Assembly: GCF_900461525.1 (NCBI RefSeq)
Contig: NZ_UGOD01000001.1
Coordinates: 2,883,001-2,947,000, forward strand
Length of the DNA stretch: 64,000 nt
Origin: Legionella busanensis
GTDB lineage: Bacteria; Pseudomonadota; Gammaproteobacteria; Legionellales; Legionellaceae
Direction of reading: 5' to 3'
Shown here: one piece after another, positions 9,051 through 18,225 of the stretch
Position numbering within the stretch: position 1 is the stretch's first letter
How the letters are laid out: each line of letters starts with the position of its first letter
Notes under the pieces: generated by a model
What the model was told of the DNA's origin: nothing
What the model saw: only the letters and a program-made list of their open reading frames with translations
The model's database searches: none
Made by a program: the position numbers and the translations under genes

Positions 9051-9392
9051 ATGAAAATAACATATCAAAATCAATCATTCGAACGGAAAAATAGTAATGT
9101 TTGTGTGGTAACGGAATATCCTAACCTAGATAAGAACCTTGATTTTGCGATAGTAAATATTTCAGGGCGCTACCCTGACCAGAAGTATGCAATGAATAAA
9201 GCATGTAAAGAAATCGTTTATATCCAAAATGGAACAGGAAAGGTTATAGTTAACAATAATGAATATTTATTAAATACGGGTGATATTGTTTTAATTGAGG
9301 CTGGTGAAAAATATTATTGGGAAGGTAATATGACACTTTATATCGCTTGCAATCCTGCTTTTAATATTGATCAGCATCATATTGTTGATTAA
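9051..9392 (+). CDS. Small cupin-domain protein
   Basis: 113 residues forming one cupin barrel: EIVYIQNGTGKVIVNNNEYLLNTGDIVLIEAGEKYYWEG matches the core strands, with G-x-G-x-V and GDIVLIEAG turns. The usual metal-binding His pair of cupin motif 1 is replaced (KACKEIVYIQNG), so a catalytic metal site is doubtful and a binding or regulatory role is possible. Isolated; no operon partner. Confidence 0.8.
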   Translation: MKITYQNQSFERKNSNVCVVTEYPNLDKNLDFAIVNISGRYPDQKYAMNKACKEIVYIQNGTGKVIVNNNEYLLNTGDIVLIEAGEKYYWEGNMTLYIACNPAFNIDQHHIVD

Positions 9393-9529
9393 TTTTACAT
9401 TGAACTTATAAATACCGTGCTAAAGCAAAAAATCGGTTTTTCCATAAGGACGCTACTCTTAACAGACCAAAATAATCTATGATTTCGCAAAGATAGGATT
9501 TAAATAGTTAAACTGTAGTGAGGATATCG

Positions 9530-10531
9530 CTAAAAGGAAGGGTCAATTTGCTGCTCGACTCTTTTTTCAATATTTTTATTGTATCCAGCTGAAAAATAAA
9601 TGACTGTACCATCCCAGATTTTATTAAAATCATCAAATTTTAAAAAGATATTTGATCCACCCCACGGATCATCGATTACAACTTGATCTTTTACTATCCC
9701 TTTGACTACCATCATATGCCCTCTAATTTTATTAGTTCTAACAATCAATGGGCCAAAATTATATAAATAATGAGCAAGGTGGCCAGGTGATACTTCGTTG
9801 ATCAGCCTTTTCATATTAGCGTCTTTTTTAAGATTAATATCTTTTAAGAAATCACTATACGTTCCTAGTTCTATCGAGTTTTTTCCTGAAAATAATTTAA
9901 TTTTCCGTTTATCATAGTTAAATTTTAGTTCTTTTCGTAAATTCGCCAAGATATCATAATTTAGTTCCTCACACTTTCGGATATGATAATCTATTAACAT
10001 TTTTATAGATGTATCAGCGCAGTCAAAAACACGTGGCTGATGATAATAGAGCAAATCTTCATAAAGTATGTCACCTGAACAAAAAAGTTCATCTGTTTCT
10101 ACACATTCTGTTAAAGCAAGTTTATCAAAAGCCGTGGCTAAATGATCCTTAGAACTTTTACCAAAAAATATTGATGCCCCTTTATTTAGGGCCCAATTAG
10201 CTCTTGTATATATTTCCTCCTTTACGTCTGGAGCGTCCATTGGTAAAATTAATTTATCCCCATACTTTATTTCCTCAAACTCTATATCCCGTATTAGGTT
10301 GTCAACATCGGTATACCTGATAATATTTAGAGGGGATTTTTTATTTTCAGTAGCACAAGCAATATGTGTAGATGATGCTATGGGAATTAATTGCGAAGCG
10401 GCTTTCTTAAGCTGTTTTAAAGAATTTACAAATTTAATACCTGTACAATAAGTTATGGCTTTTGAAACAACTAATTCTTCAAACTGAGTAATATCAATGA
10501 CTTGGTTAATTCTTATAATTGCATAAAACAT
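9530..10531 (-). CDS. Putative C39/AvrRpt2-like papain-fold cysteine protease
   Basis: 333 residues. The C-terminal half looks like the papain-like C39_2/AvrRpt2 group: Cys171 in VFDCADTSIKMLIDYH at the start of a helix, YLYNFGPLIVRT, His272 in RGHMMVVKGIV, and Asp287/Asp288 in VVIDDPWGG. The His-to-Asp spacing of 15-16 is the C39 value, and GPLIV followed by GH..VV.G and IDDPW is the usual order. The N-terminal 160 residues match nothing I recognise. No signal peptide is visible, so type I export is not implied; a host-directed effector is possible. Motif-based call only. Confidence 0.6.
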   Translation of the reverse strand: MFYAIIRINQVIDITQFEELVVSKAITYCTGIKFVNSLKQLKKAASQLIPIASSTHIACATENKKSPLNIIRYTDVDNLIRDIEFEEIKYGDKLILPMDAPDVKEEIYTRANWALNKGASIFFGKSSKDHLATAFDKLALTECVETDELFCSGDILYEDLLYYHQPRVFDCADTSIKMLIDYHIRKCEELNYDILANLRKELKFNYDKRKIKLFSGKNSIELGTYSDFLKDINLKKDANMKRLINEVSPGHLAHYLYNFGPLIVRTNKIRGHMMVVKGIVKDQVVIDDPWGGSNIFLKFDDFNKIWDGTVIYFSAGYNKNIEKRVEQQIDPSF

Positions 10532-10938
10532 TATGCATACCTTAATCCTATGCCTCTTTACATTTATTAATTATAGTAGTTATGACTAGAGATGCTTATT
10601 AATGCTTGCATTTATCGCCTAAATTAAAGCTTAATACTTTTTTTAAACTTAAATTACAAAAAATATGAGATATTTAAGGGTAAGACATAAAAGAAAAGTC
10701 TTAAAATCGTAAAAGATAGTTAAATAGTATAGTCTTTATGAGGCAGTATTTAATTGATCAGGATGCCATTCTCCAAAAGGCTATCCATATTTTTTATCTA
10801 TTATGTTTTCTACAGCTGACAATACTTACAGGCTATGCTAGTTACAAATTGCAAGCGCCCTCTTGATATCTAGTTCATAAAGAAGATAATGATGATTTAG
10901 AGTTTATGTCGCTGATAGGCATTTAGTAGGATGTATTT
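10532..10938. other. 407-bp AT-rich intergenic region
   Basis: The region separates a leftward gene from the rightward ynbA operon and therefore must hold the promoters of both. No open frame longer than about 20 codons with coding character, no repeat and no clear hairpin was found. Confidence 0.5.
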
Positions 10939-11547
10939 ATGATTAGTATTTATAATCTCAAACCCGCATTTCAAAATCTGCTAAGACCTGCTTCCAATTG
11001 GCTAGCTAGGCAAAATATAACACCAAATCAAGTCACGGTTGCCGCGATATTATTATCATTTTTTTGCGGTTTATTGATAAGCTTCTATCCCCAAGCCCAC
11101 GGGGTGTGGTTGTTAATTCCATTAGCATTGTTACTACGCATGATTTTGAATGCAATAGATGGTATGTTGGCCCGTGAACATCAAATGCAAAGCGCATTAG
11201 GAACCTTTCTCAATGAGTTAGGTGACGTATTATCTGATACATTTCTTTATTTACCTTTCGCCTTAGTTCCAAGTATTGCACCTTTACTTATCATCAGTAT
11301 TGTGATACTAGCTATTATTTCTGAAATGACTGGTGTTATTGCTATTCAAATTGGTGCAAAGCGTCGTTATGATGGTCCTATGGGTAAAAGTGATCGCGCT
11401 TTTGTTTTTGGCATGTTAAGCCTGTTATTTGGTTTTGGCATTCAAGCTCCTTTGGTTATAAACATGATATTGGGCATCATGATCTGTATGCTCGTGCTGA
11501 CTATTAGGAATCGTATTAATCAAGCTTTAATAGAGGTGCAATCATGA
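10939..11547 (+). CDS. ynbA: CDP-alcohol phosphatidyltransferase, YnbA-like
   Basis: 202 residues, about six membrane helices. It carries the CDP-alcohol phosphatidyltransferase motif in altered form: Asn71-x2-Asp74-Gly, Ala78-Arg79, then Gly-x3-Asn92-x3-Asp96. The first and third Asp of the canonical D..DG..AR..G...D...D are Asn. As I recall E. coli YnbA, it has the same substitutions, and the N-terminal LKPAFQNLLRPA also resembles it. It stands first in an operon with a CDP-diacylglycerol synthase homologue and an acyltransferase, implying synthesis of an uncommon phospholipid head group. A TAGGATG ribosome-binding site precedes the ATG. Confidence 0.85.
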   Translation: MISIYNLKPAFQNLLRPASNWLARQNITPNQVTVAAILLSFFCGLLISFYPQAHGVWLLIPLALLLRMILNAIDGMLAREHQMQSALGTFLNELGDVLSDTFLYLPFALVPSIAPLLIISIVILAIISEMTGVIAIQIGAKRRYDGPMGKSDRAFVFGMLSLLFGFGIQAPLVINMILGIMICMLVLTIRNRINQALIEVQS

Positions 11548-12482
11548 CTGTTAGTATGAATAATCATATTATTGTTGCGATTATGGCCGCATGGGGATTA
11601 CTCATCACAGCGTCAGCAACTATTGGCGTTTTAGCTAAAGCTTATCCCAAAAACAATCACCAAGAGTTAATACAGCGCACCAAAAGTTGGTGGATCATGT
11701 TAGGTGTTTTTACCCTTGCCATGACCATTCATCGTAATATCTCCTTTGCTTTTCTTGGAATGCTTAGTTTTCTGGCCTTAAAAGAATATTTTTCAATGAT
11801 TCCAACGCGCGAAGTAGATAGAAAAGTGCTTCTATGGGCCTATTTAGCAATCCCTATCCAATATTATTTAGCTGCAGTTGGTTGGTATGGGATGTTCATC
11901 ATTTTTATTCCCGTCTATATGTTTTTGTTTATTCCTTTTAGATTATTAATAAATCAGCAGCCGCAGGGTTTTCTCAAAGCAGCCGGAACAATTCAATGGG
12001 GATTAATGATTACGGTATTTGCTTTAAGCCATATGGCCTATTTGTTAGCCCTACCCAATATTCCTGAAACAGCGAGCACAGGCGCAGGACTGCTTTTTTA
12101 TTTAGTATTTCTCACCCAATTTAATGATGTTGCCCAATATACTTGTGGAAAACTATTTGGAAAACATAAAATTATTCCAGCTATTAGCCCTAAAAAAACC
12201 TGGGAAGGATTTATTGGCGGCATGATCATAACTATTGGTTGTGCAATACTATTGTATCCATTGCTCACGCCATTTACCCTATACCTTGCGATCTATTCCG
12301 GATTAATTATAAGCGCAGCTGGTTTTGTTGGGGACATTACTATTTCAGCCATTAAACGTGATCTATCCATTAAAGACACAGGCAGTTTAATTCCCGGTCA
12401 TGGTGGTATTCTTGATAGAATAGATAGCCTAACTTATGCAGCGCCTATATTCTTTCATTTAGTGTATCGATTATATTTTTAA
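11544..12482 (+). CDS. ynbB: Phosphatidate cytidylyltransferase (CdsA homologue), YnbB-like
   Basis: 312 residues, about eight membrane helices. The C-terminal signature SPKKTWEGFIGG, followed by GDITISAIKRDLSIKDTG and PGHGGILDRIDS, is the CdsA signature including the metal-binding Asp residues. The enzyme makes CDP-diacylglycerol from CTP and phosphatidate in the inner membrane. The start overlaps the ynbA stop by 4 bp (ATGA). It is probably a dedicated supplier of CDP-diacylglycerol for the YnbA-like transferase rather than the main CdsA. Confidence 0.9.
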   Translation: MTVSMNNHIIVAIMAAWGLLITASATIGVLAKAYPKNNHQELIQRTKSWWIMLGVFTLAMTIHRNISFAFLGMLSFLALKEYFSMIPTREVDRKVLLWAYLAIPIQYYLAAVGWYGMFIIFIPVYMFLFIPFRLLINQQPQGFLKAAGTIQWGLMITVFALSHMAYLLALPNIPETASTGAGLLFYLVFLTQFNDVAQYTCGKLFGKHKIIPAISPKKTWEGFIGGMIITIGCAILLYPLLTPFTLYLAIYSGLIISAAGFVGDITISAIKRDLSIKDTGSLIPGHGGILDRIDSLTYAAPIFFHLVYRLYF

Positions 12483-12493
12483 GGAGTAAATAG

Positions 12494-13150
12494 GTGAACT
12501 TTATTATTAAGTGCTTACGCTATTTATTTTTTGCAATCTTTGTAAGATTTATTATATTTGTCCTTATAGGAGCAAAAGTTAGAAACCGAGAAAAATTACC
12601 CAAAGAGGGTCCGGCAGTTATTGTGGCAAATCATAATAGTCATTTAGATACGTTAATGCTAGTTAGTTTGTTTAAATTAAAATTACTGGATAAAATTCAT
12701 CCCGTAGCTGCTGCTGATTATTTTATGAGAACCGGTTTTTTTACTTGGTTTTCTAAAAAAATCATTGGCATTATTCCAATTAATAGGCAAAGAAAAACTA
12801 AAAAAGAAAATCCTTTAATTCCGTGCTATCAAGCTTTAGATAACAATGAAATATTAATTTTATTTCCTGAAGGGACGCGCGGTGATCCAGAAAAAATGTC
12901 TGAATTTAAAAAAGGTATTTCATTTATAGCTGAACGTTATCCTCATGTTCCTATTACATCCGTTTTTATGTATGGACTCGGTAAAGCGCTTCCTAAAGGT
13001 AAACGTTTATTAGTGCCATTTGCATGTGATGTTTTAGTAGGCGATTCTATTTATTGGCAAGGTGATAGAACACAATTTATGAATCAACTTAATAAAGAAT
13101 ATGAGATATTATCTGCAGAGATAAGTAAACCAGATTTCAACACTTTTTAG
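12494..13150 (+). CDS. 1-acyl-glycerol-3-phosphate acyltransferase (PlsC family)
   Basis: 218 residues; one N-terminal membrane helix, then the acyltransferase motif NHNSHLD (HX4D), a GIIPINRQ block and FPEGTRG, the phosphate-binding motif. It transfers acyl chains to lysophosphatidate-type acceptors. The start is GTG at 12494, with AAGGAG 7 bp upstream and 11 bp after ynbB. Third gene of the ynbA-ynbB operon, so lipid remodelling is the joint theme. Confidence 0.88.
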   Translation: MNFIIKCLRYLFFAIFVRFIIFVLIGAKVRNREKLPKEGPAVIVANHNSHLDTLMLVSLFKLKLLDKIHPVAAADYFMRTGFFTWFSKKIIGIIPINRQRKTKKENPLIPCYQALDNNEILILFPEGTRGDPEKMSEFKKGISFIAERYPHVPITSVFMYGLGKALPKGKRLLVPFACDVLVGDSIYWQGDRTQFMNQLNKEYEILSAEISKPDFNTF

Positions 13151-13229
13151 CTAAAAATTAATAGACCTATTTCTCGTTAGATTTTTCTAAGGTTTATTTT
13201 TATACTTCCTAAATCAGATACTTTGTTCA

Positions 13230-13781
13230 CTACAACAGACGATTGATACCTATATCAAACAAGGCAATTGCTGTAATCCAAATCAGCATGAGTATTAACG
13301 ACATTCTAGCCGGATATTGAGCACTAAAAGATTTTGTGTAGTGCCGTATAACACTCGTTACTCCCAACACAAAACTAAAACGAATAAATCGAGATAACAA
13401 GCCTACTATAATGAATTTAGTAAGTGCTATACCGCCTATGGCGCCAATACCCACAAATAACTTATAGGGAATGCCACTCCATGCGCCAATAATAATAGTT
13501 AGGGGATCATTTATTGTTTTATTTACAAAATTAATATTGTGTGGTGTATGAAAAGGCATGGTTTTAACATAAGCAAGCCAATCTGTAGGAAGCTCCCTTG
13601 CCCAAAAGAAAGTCGTAAGTGTGCCTAAGAGTGAACCTAATATACCTATGCTTATAAACCGCCGCCAATACTGCGGGAAATAAATAAAAGCAATCCCGAT
13701 ACTAATATCGGGAGCCACCCACCAACATGTTGCTTCAAGAAATGTCCAACAAAGAATGCTAAGGTATAATAAAACAATCAT
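13230..13781 (-). CDS. VTT/DedA-like (YqaA-type) membrane protein
   Basis: 183 residues with about five hydrophobic helices. The pattern GIPYKLFVGIGAIGGIALTKFIIVGLLSRFIRF resembles the core of the SNARE-associated/DedA (VTT) family, in its short YqaA form; the DedA Arg in FxxGxxR is not obvious. Members are lipid flippases or scramblases. Its ATG overlaps the upstream HMG-CoA reductase stop by 4 bp, so the two are translated together; the reason is not evident. Confidence 0.6.
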   Translation of the reverse strand: MIVLLYLSILCWTFLEATCWWVAPDISIGIAFIYFPQYWRRFISIGILGSLLGTLTTFFWARELPTDWLAYVKTMPFHTPHNINFVNKTINDPLTIIIGAWSGIPYKLFVGIGAIGGIALTKFIIVGLLSRFIRFSFVLGVTSVIRHYTKSFSAQYPARMSLILMLIWITAIALFDIGINRLL

Positions 13782-15085
13782 ACCTTAGCTTCACTTTGTT
13801 TATATTCATTGTCCTTACGCTCAACGTTGCCTACTCTTGCCAAGTTGTGGTGAGCCTTGGTGAAAGTATCTGTTGCCATTGCAGCACTAATTGAGAGTTC
13901 CCCTGCTAGACACAAAGCCGCCGCCACTTCTGCAAATGCGTTAGCATTACCTGCACCACTTAACCCCATCATATCAAGGCAAGCCTTTTGTGTAGGCAGT
14001 TGCGTACCGCCCCCAACAGTGCCAACCATAATATTGGGTAAAGTGACTGAGGCATATAAATCACCATTTTTAGTTTTTTCAAAACGAGTCAAACCTATTG
14101 ATGATTCAGAAACACACGCTGCATCTTGTCCACAAGCAATATATAATGCAGCAAGAGCATTAGCGTAGTGGCCTTGTGCCCCAATCGTGCCTGACAATTT
14201 AGCGCCTGTAGAAGTAATCGTAAAGAAACGAACCATCTCATCTACCGTAATATGCAATTGCTTTTGCAAGAGTGATTCAGGAATCGTTACCTCAACCACA
14301 ACTTTACGTCCGCGTACATTTTGAAATGCTTGCACTGACGCCTTCTTATCCCCTGACATATTCGATTCAATAAAGGCGTATTGTGGTTGCACAGGTGAGT
14401 TTTCACGAATGTAATCAAATGCAGCTTGAGTTGCAATGGTCACCATATTTTGGCCTGATGCATCGCCTGTTTCATAATCAAAACTCATAAAAACTTGATT
14501 ACCCTCTATGGTGTATCTCAGATCAACAAGTTTTCCAAAGCGTGTGGTTAGTTCTGCCTTGGCTTTTATATTAGAGTAATTTTCATTCATCCAAATTAAA
14601 AACTGTCCAACTTGGGTTAGATTTTCAAAAGCAAAAACGGGACAACGGTTGACTAAGGCATTTATTAAGATAGCTCTGCAACCACCTGCGTCACTGATTA
14701 TTTTTGTGCCTCTGTTATAGGACGCAACCAGAGCCGCTTCAGTTGTGGCAAGAGGTATAAGGTAATCACCATTTGCAAATAATCCATTTATGCGAATAGG
14801 TCCTGCAAGACCAATTGGGACCTTAACAAAGCCTAAAAAATTTTCAATATTTTTTGTGTAAGTAGCAAGATCGTATTCAACGTTATTACTCATGAGGAGA
14901 GATTTTGTTTCTGCAGGTAAATTAATATTTTCCCATCGTGCAGCATATGCTGCAGGATCATTGCCAACAGCTGGTCGGATTTGCTTAACTTGTTTTGAAT
15001 CTAGACGCTCTTTTAGACTATTTTCTTCATGGTTTAATATAAATTTTTCAAGGAAAGCACGGGTGTGTTGATGATTAGTTGGCAT
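13778..15085 (-). CDS. HMG-CoA reductase, class I (eukaryote/archaea-like)
   Basis: 435 residues; NADPH-dependent reduction of HMG-CoA to mevalonate. Class I features are ENFLGFVKVPIGLAGPI (80-97), TTEAALVAS with catalytic Glu116, GDASGQNMV (208-215, cofactor region), SGDKKAS with catalytic Lys at 247/248, GQDAA with Asp321, GTVGGGTQLPTQ (355-366) and KAHHNLAR with the C-terminal catalytic His. There is no N-terminal membrane anchor. A second, class II reductase lies at 36843-38141. This gene is outside the main mevalonate operon and forms an operon with a VTT-type membrane protein. Class I enzymes normally make mevalonate biosynthetically, so this may be the main biosynthetic copy. Confidence 0.93.
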   Translation of the reverse strand: MPTNHQHTRAFLEKFILNHEENSLKERLDSKQVKQIRPAVGNDPAAYAARWENINLPAETKSLLMSNNVEYDLATYTKNIENFLGFVKVPIGLAGPIRINGLFANGDYLIPLATTEAALVASYNRGTKIISDAGGCRAILINALVNRCPVFAFENLTQVGQFLIWMNENYSNIKAKAELTTRFGKLVDLRYTIEGNQVFMSFDYETGDASGQNMVTIATQAAFDYIRENSPVQPQYAFIESNMSGDKKASVQAFQNVRGRKVVVEVTIPESLLQKQLHITVDEMVRFFTITSTGAKLSGTIGAQGHYANALAALYIACGQDAACVSESSIGLTRFEKTKNGDLYASVTLPNIMVGTVGGGTQLPTQKACLDMMGLSGAGNANAFAEVAAALCLAGELSISAAMATDTFTKAHHNLARVGNVERKDNEYKQSEAKV

Positions 15086-15251
15086 AATTCATGTCTCATT
15101 TTTATAAACTTGTTTGTAGATACAGGAAACCTATGCCAGTGTCAATCCTTATACTTACTTCTACTTGTAGTACCCAGTACTCCTAAATATACATAAACTT
15201 TTTAATTTGCAAGATAAACATCTTCTCTTGCAAAAATAGGACAGGTGTAAT

Positions 15252-16058
15252 TTACAAAAAAGCTTTTACAACAAATCCTGATTCATCATTCATCTTAATT
15301 CTCGCCTTTCCTAACCAAAAAAAGCATACTTCATGAATTATTTTTTCTGAATTCTTTTCTAAAATCCAAGCTTCAACTTCCTGATAAATCTTATTGTCTA
15401 TATCCTTCTCATCTTGTTGTAGAAAAAAAGCAATTAACCATTTCATCTTTATACTACCTTGAGGCGGCAATTGGATAGAGGTAGCTTCAACTTGCTTTTC
15501 AAATGGAATAGCTAGGTTAATTAACGCTGACTCTATATTATCCGCAGTATAAAATTGTTCATTTTGATTTCCTATATAAAATTTAAAACGCGATTGAATC
15601 TCATAAATTCCATGTTGTCCTCTAAATACAATTAAACCTGATTCTCCACAATCAGCAATTTTCTTAACTATATAAAGTAGATCGTAAGACCAATAAAGAC
15701 ATTGCGAAGCGATTACCCAATCAAAATATTTTCCGTTAGGATTTTGATTAAAATAATTCTCAGCAGTACCAATAAAGGTAGTAGTTTGAACGGGGATATT
15801 AAAGTGATTTTTCTCATACTTTAGGGCAGCGTCACAACTTGGCTCTACACCAGTTAAAGTAACTTGTGGTGGTATTCTATCTTCATAGGCAGCAATTATT
15901 TTTTTTATTAATGCGCCATCGTGACAACCTATATCTAAAATATCTAGAGCCTGTTTAGTTGGGAAGAAACGAGTATACATTAGCTCAATAAGAAGGGATT
16001 TTTCACTTGCATTTGCAAAATAGGTTTTAAAAAATTCATTGCTATCATACATTGCCAT
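15252..16058 (-). CDS. SAM-dependent methyltransferase (class I fold)
   Basis: 268 residues. Motif I is ILDIGCHDGALIKKII (SAM-binding glycine loop, about residues 39-54); the acidic motif II follows in TGVEPSCDA, and WVIASQCLYWSYDLLYIVKKI is motif IV/V. Acceptor unknown. It is the last gene of a three-gene operon behind a phytanoyl-CoA-dioxygenase-family protein (22 bp gap) and a PPC-domain protein, suggesting tailoring of a small molecule. Confidence 0.85.
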   Translation of the reverse strand: MAMYDSNEFFKTYFANASEKSLLIELMYTRFFPTKQALDILDIGCHDGALIKKIIAAYEDRIPPQVTLTGVEPSCDAALKYEKNHFNIPVQTTTFIGTAENYFNQNPNGKYFDWVIASQCLYWSYDLLYIVKKIADCGESGLIVFRGQHGIYEIQSRFKFYIGNQNEQFYTADNIESALINLAIPFEKQVEATSIQLPPQGSIKMKWLIAFFLQQDEKDIDNKIYQEVEAWILEKNSEKIIHEVCFFWLGKARIKMNDESGFVVKAFL

Positions 16059-16080
16059 TTTATCTTCCTATGACTTAGAT

Positions 16081-17010
16081 TTAATATAAATAAAAATGAT
16101 TGGGCGACCGTAACCAATTGCTATCAGGGTAATAAGTATCTAAGGTTTCAATAAATTGAAAAGACAGGGCTTTGCGAGAATAACTTGAATTATTCACTGG
16201 ACTGCAATGAATAAAATTACCATGGAATAATAATGCATCCCCTGCTTTAACTTCTAGAGGGGTATAATAATAATTTTCTGCTTCAAAATCCGGTATATAT
16301 ACATCATTAAGTTGCTCAAATTGTCTGGTTTTAGCTCGGAGATTGACACGTGAAACCCACTTTAAAGGCCAGTTATTACTACCCATAATGCCATACATAC
16401 AAGCATTTTCTATACAAGCATCTTCTAGTGCTAACCATAAAACAACAACTGAAGTAGGCTCAGTATAAGCAAACGTTGATTCCTGATGTGGTCTAACTTC
16501 ACTGCCTGCACCATGAGGATACTTAGGAATATAAACGCTTAAATGACAAATTGGTCGTTTAAATCCTATTCCATGTAATATTGTCGCTAACATAGGGTGG
16601 CGATAAACTATCCGCTGCATCGTTGCATATTTTTCTATGAGATGCATACCATGCCCAATTCGATTAACTACTCTTTTGTTATTTAGGATTTCGTAAAATA
16701 TATGTCCTGTACAGTTGGATGATTGAAAATAAGGTTCAGTAACATATTCTTTTAGCTCTAAATTTGGCTTTAATGGATCTTTTGAATAAAAACAAATAAT
16801 TTCATTATTCCAATTTTGTGCAATATCTAATTCTGCATCATGTTGAATGATTTCAATTTCATTTAATAATTGGGTTAACACCATCTGATTAATATAATCT
16901 TTGAGAATAATAATGCCATTTTTCTTATAATTGTTGATTACTTGACCCATATTAGCTTGCAGATCATCAAAGCTATATTTCTTTAATCTACTTGAGGTAG
17001 TCTTTTTCAC
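16081..17010 (-). CDS. Phytanoyl-CoA dioxygenase (PhyH)-family oxygenase
   Basis: 309 residues. Fe(II)/2-oxoglutarate oxygenase pattern: His-x-Glu in VRPHQESTFAY (Glu in place of the usual Asp, an allowed variant), WLALEDACIENACMYGIMGS, then GDALLFHGNFIHCSPVNNS with the distal metal His, and SRKALSFQF with the 2-oxoglutarate-binding Arg. Known relatives hydroxylate lipids, amino acids or secondary metabolites. Middle gene of a three-gene operon with a methyltransferase. Substrate unknown. Confidence 0.85.
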   Translation of the reverse strand: MKKTTSSRLKKYSFDDLQANMGQVINNYKKNGIIILKDYINQMVLTQLLNEIEIIQHDAELDIAQNWNNEIICFYSKDPLKPNLELKEYVTEPYFQSSNCTGHIFYEILNNKRVVNRIGHGMHLIEKYATMQRIVYRHPMLATILHGIGFKRPICHLSVYIPKYPHGAGSEVRPHQESTFAYTEPTSVVVLWLALEDACIENACMYGIMGSNNWPLKWVSRVNLRAKTRQFEQLNDVYIPDFEAENYYYTPLEVKAGDALLFHGNFIHCSPVNNSSYSRKALSFQFIETLDTYYPDSNWLRSPNHFYLY

Positions 17011-17022
17011 TTGCAGCCCTTG

Positions 17023-17451
17023 CTAAATAGTTACAAACGGACAGATAACTTTTATATCTAGATCAGGATGTTTTTTTCGCAGGACGGTGTAATTTAATGG
17101 GGTAATTATAATTTCTGTAGATGCGCTAGCTTCTGCACTAATAAGATGACCACCAAAGAGCTGAAAATTAGCATCGCCTAAAGCTGCATGAATGTGTATG
17201 AATAGACCCGTATCGACCAATGTTAAATTGCCAGTCAAAGATGCAATTTCATAAGTATCTTGAAATAATTTTTTAAAATGCTGTTGCGTGTCACGATGAT
17301 AATAACTGATTATAACATTAGATAAAGCGCCAAGCCCGCTGATAATGGCAGATTTTAAATCAGCATAGGAGGCATAATTCATTATACTTTGAAATAAATC
17401 ATCACCTTCTTTTAGACTTAAGATCAAAGGGAAATTTTCTTGTTTAGGCAT
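17023..17451 (-). CDS. PPC/DUF296-domain protein
   Basis: 142 residues from the ATG at 17451, chosen because AGGAG lies 8 bp upstream; an earlier in-frame ATG at 17493 lacks a site. The single domain matches PPC/DUF296: IISGLGALSNVIISYY, LTGNLTLVDTGLFIHIHAALG, FGGHLISAEASASTEIIITPL. The His residues of HIHAALG and GGHL are the expected metal-binding positions. In bacteria these stand alone and have no settled function. First gene of the operon with the PhyH-like oxygenase and the methyltransferase (12 bp gap). Confidence 0.85.
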   Translation of the reverse strand: MPKQENFPLILSLKEGDDLFQSIMNYASYADLKSAIISGLGALSNVIISYYHRDTQQHFKKLFQDTYEIASLTGNLTLVDTGLFIHIHAALGDANFQLFGGHLISAEASASTEIIITPLNYTVLRKKHPDLDIKVICPFVTI

Positions 17452-17616
17452 AGTAATAGCTCCTATTGTATATACAATAAAAGCCATCACCAAAAGTTTA
17501 ATTATAGGTTCAGTCAGGATGACTTAAAGAGTACCGAACCCTAAAACTTTCTTGACTGAAATTAAAGCAATTTCAATTACGTATGTCAAGATTTGTAACT
17601 AACCTATAAATCTTTG

Positions 17617-17928
17617 TTAAATATTATTTAAAAACCCGATTTTTTTCTTTTGTCCATTTTTATGACTTGCAAACGCTTTTAATTCAGCTTCATTTAATTC
17701 ATCCTTATGTTTATACAAACCACCGCCTGTTGGAGGAACAGAAACTAGTCTAGGCATTTTATTTTCTTTATCATCTTGTTGAGAATGAGAAATAGATATT
17801 AAACCAATAATATAATTATCCTCTTCTGTGAGCGCCCATGCAGCAAGAGGAAAAACCACTAAACTATCTTGTTTGTCCTGATATTCAACATAATACCAAT
17901 CAGTAGCTGGAATAATTTGCTTATACAT
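17617..17928 (-). CDS. Small hypothetical protein
   Basis: 103 residues from ATG 17928 (an in-frame TTG lies at 17940). Soluble, no signal peptide. The first 55 residues look like a beta-strand domain (WYYVEYQDKQDSLVVFPLAAW, YIIGLISIS). The tail is polar and ends in a Lys-rich FASHKNGQKKKIG stretch. No family recognised and no partner nearby. Confidence 0.5.
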   Translation of the reverse strand: MYKQIIPATDWYYVEYQDKQDSLVVFPLAAWALTEEDNYIIGLISISHSQQDDKENKMPRLVSVPPTGGGLYKHKDELNEAELKAFASHKNGQKKKIGFLNNI

Positions 17929-18225
17929 AAAAATACTCAACGTTAAATAAATTATAAGGTTTGATTATAAGCCAATGATAAAATGGAAATGCAGGTAAAT
18001 GATAGATAATTATCATTCAAATTTTACCGATTAGATTCAATTACAGTTTTATTAGCACCTATATAAGCACCTACTATTATGATATCAAATACCAATATAT
18101 TCATTCCTTATTAACTTATTAAATTCTTCAAAAAAAACTTTCAGATCTAACCATTAGTAATTTGTTTTAAGTACCTTTAGACAGCACAGTTTCTACGCTA
18201 GTTAAATTGATTTCTCAAGTTTACT

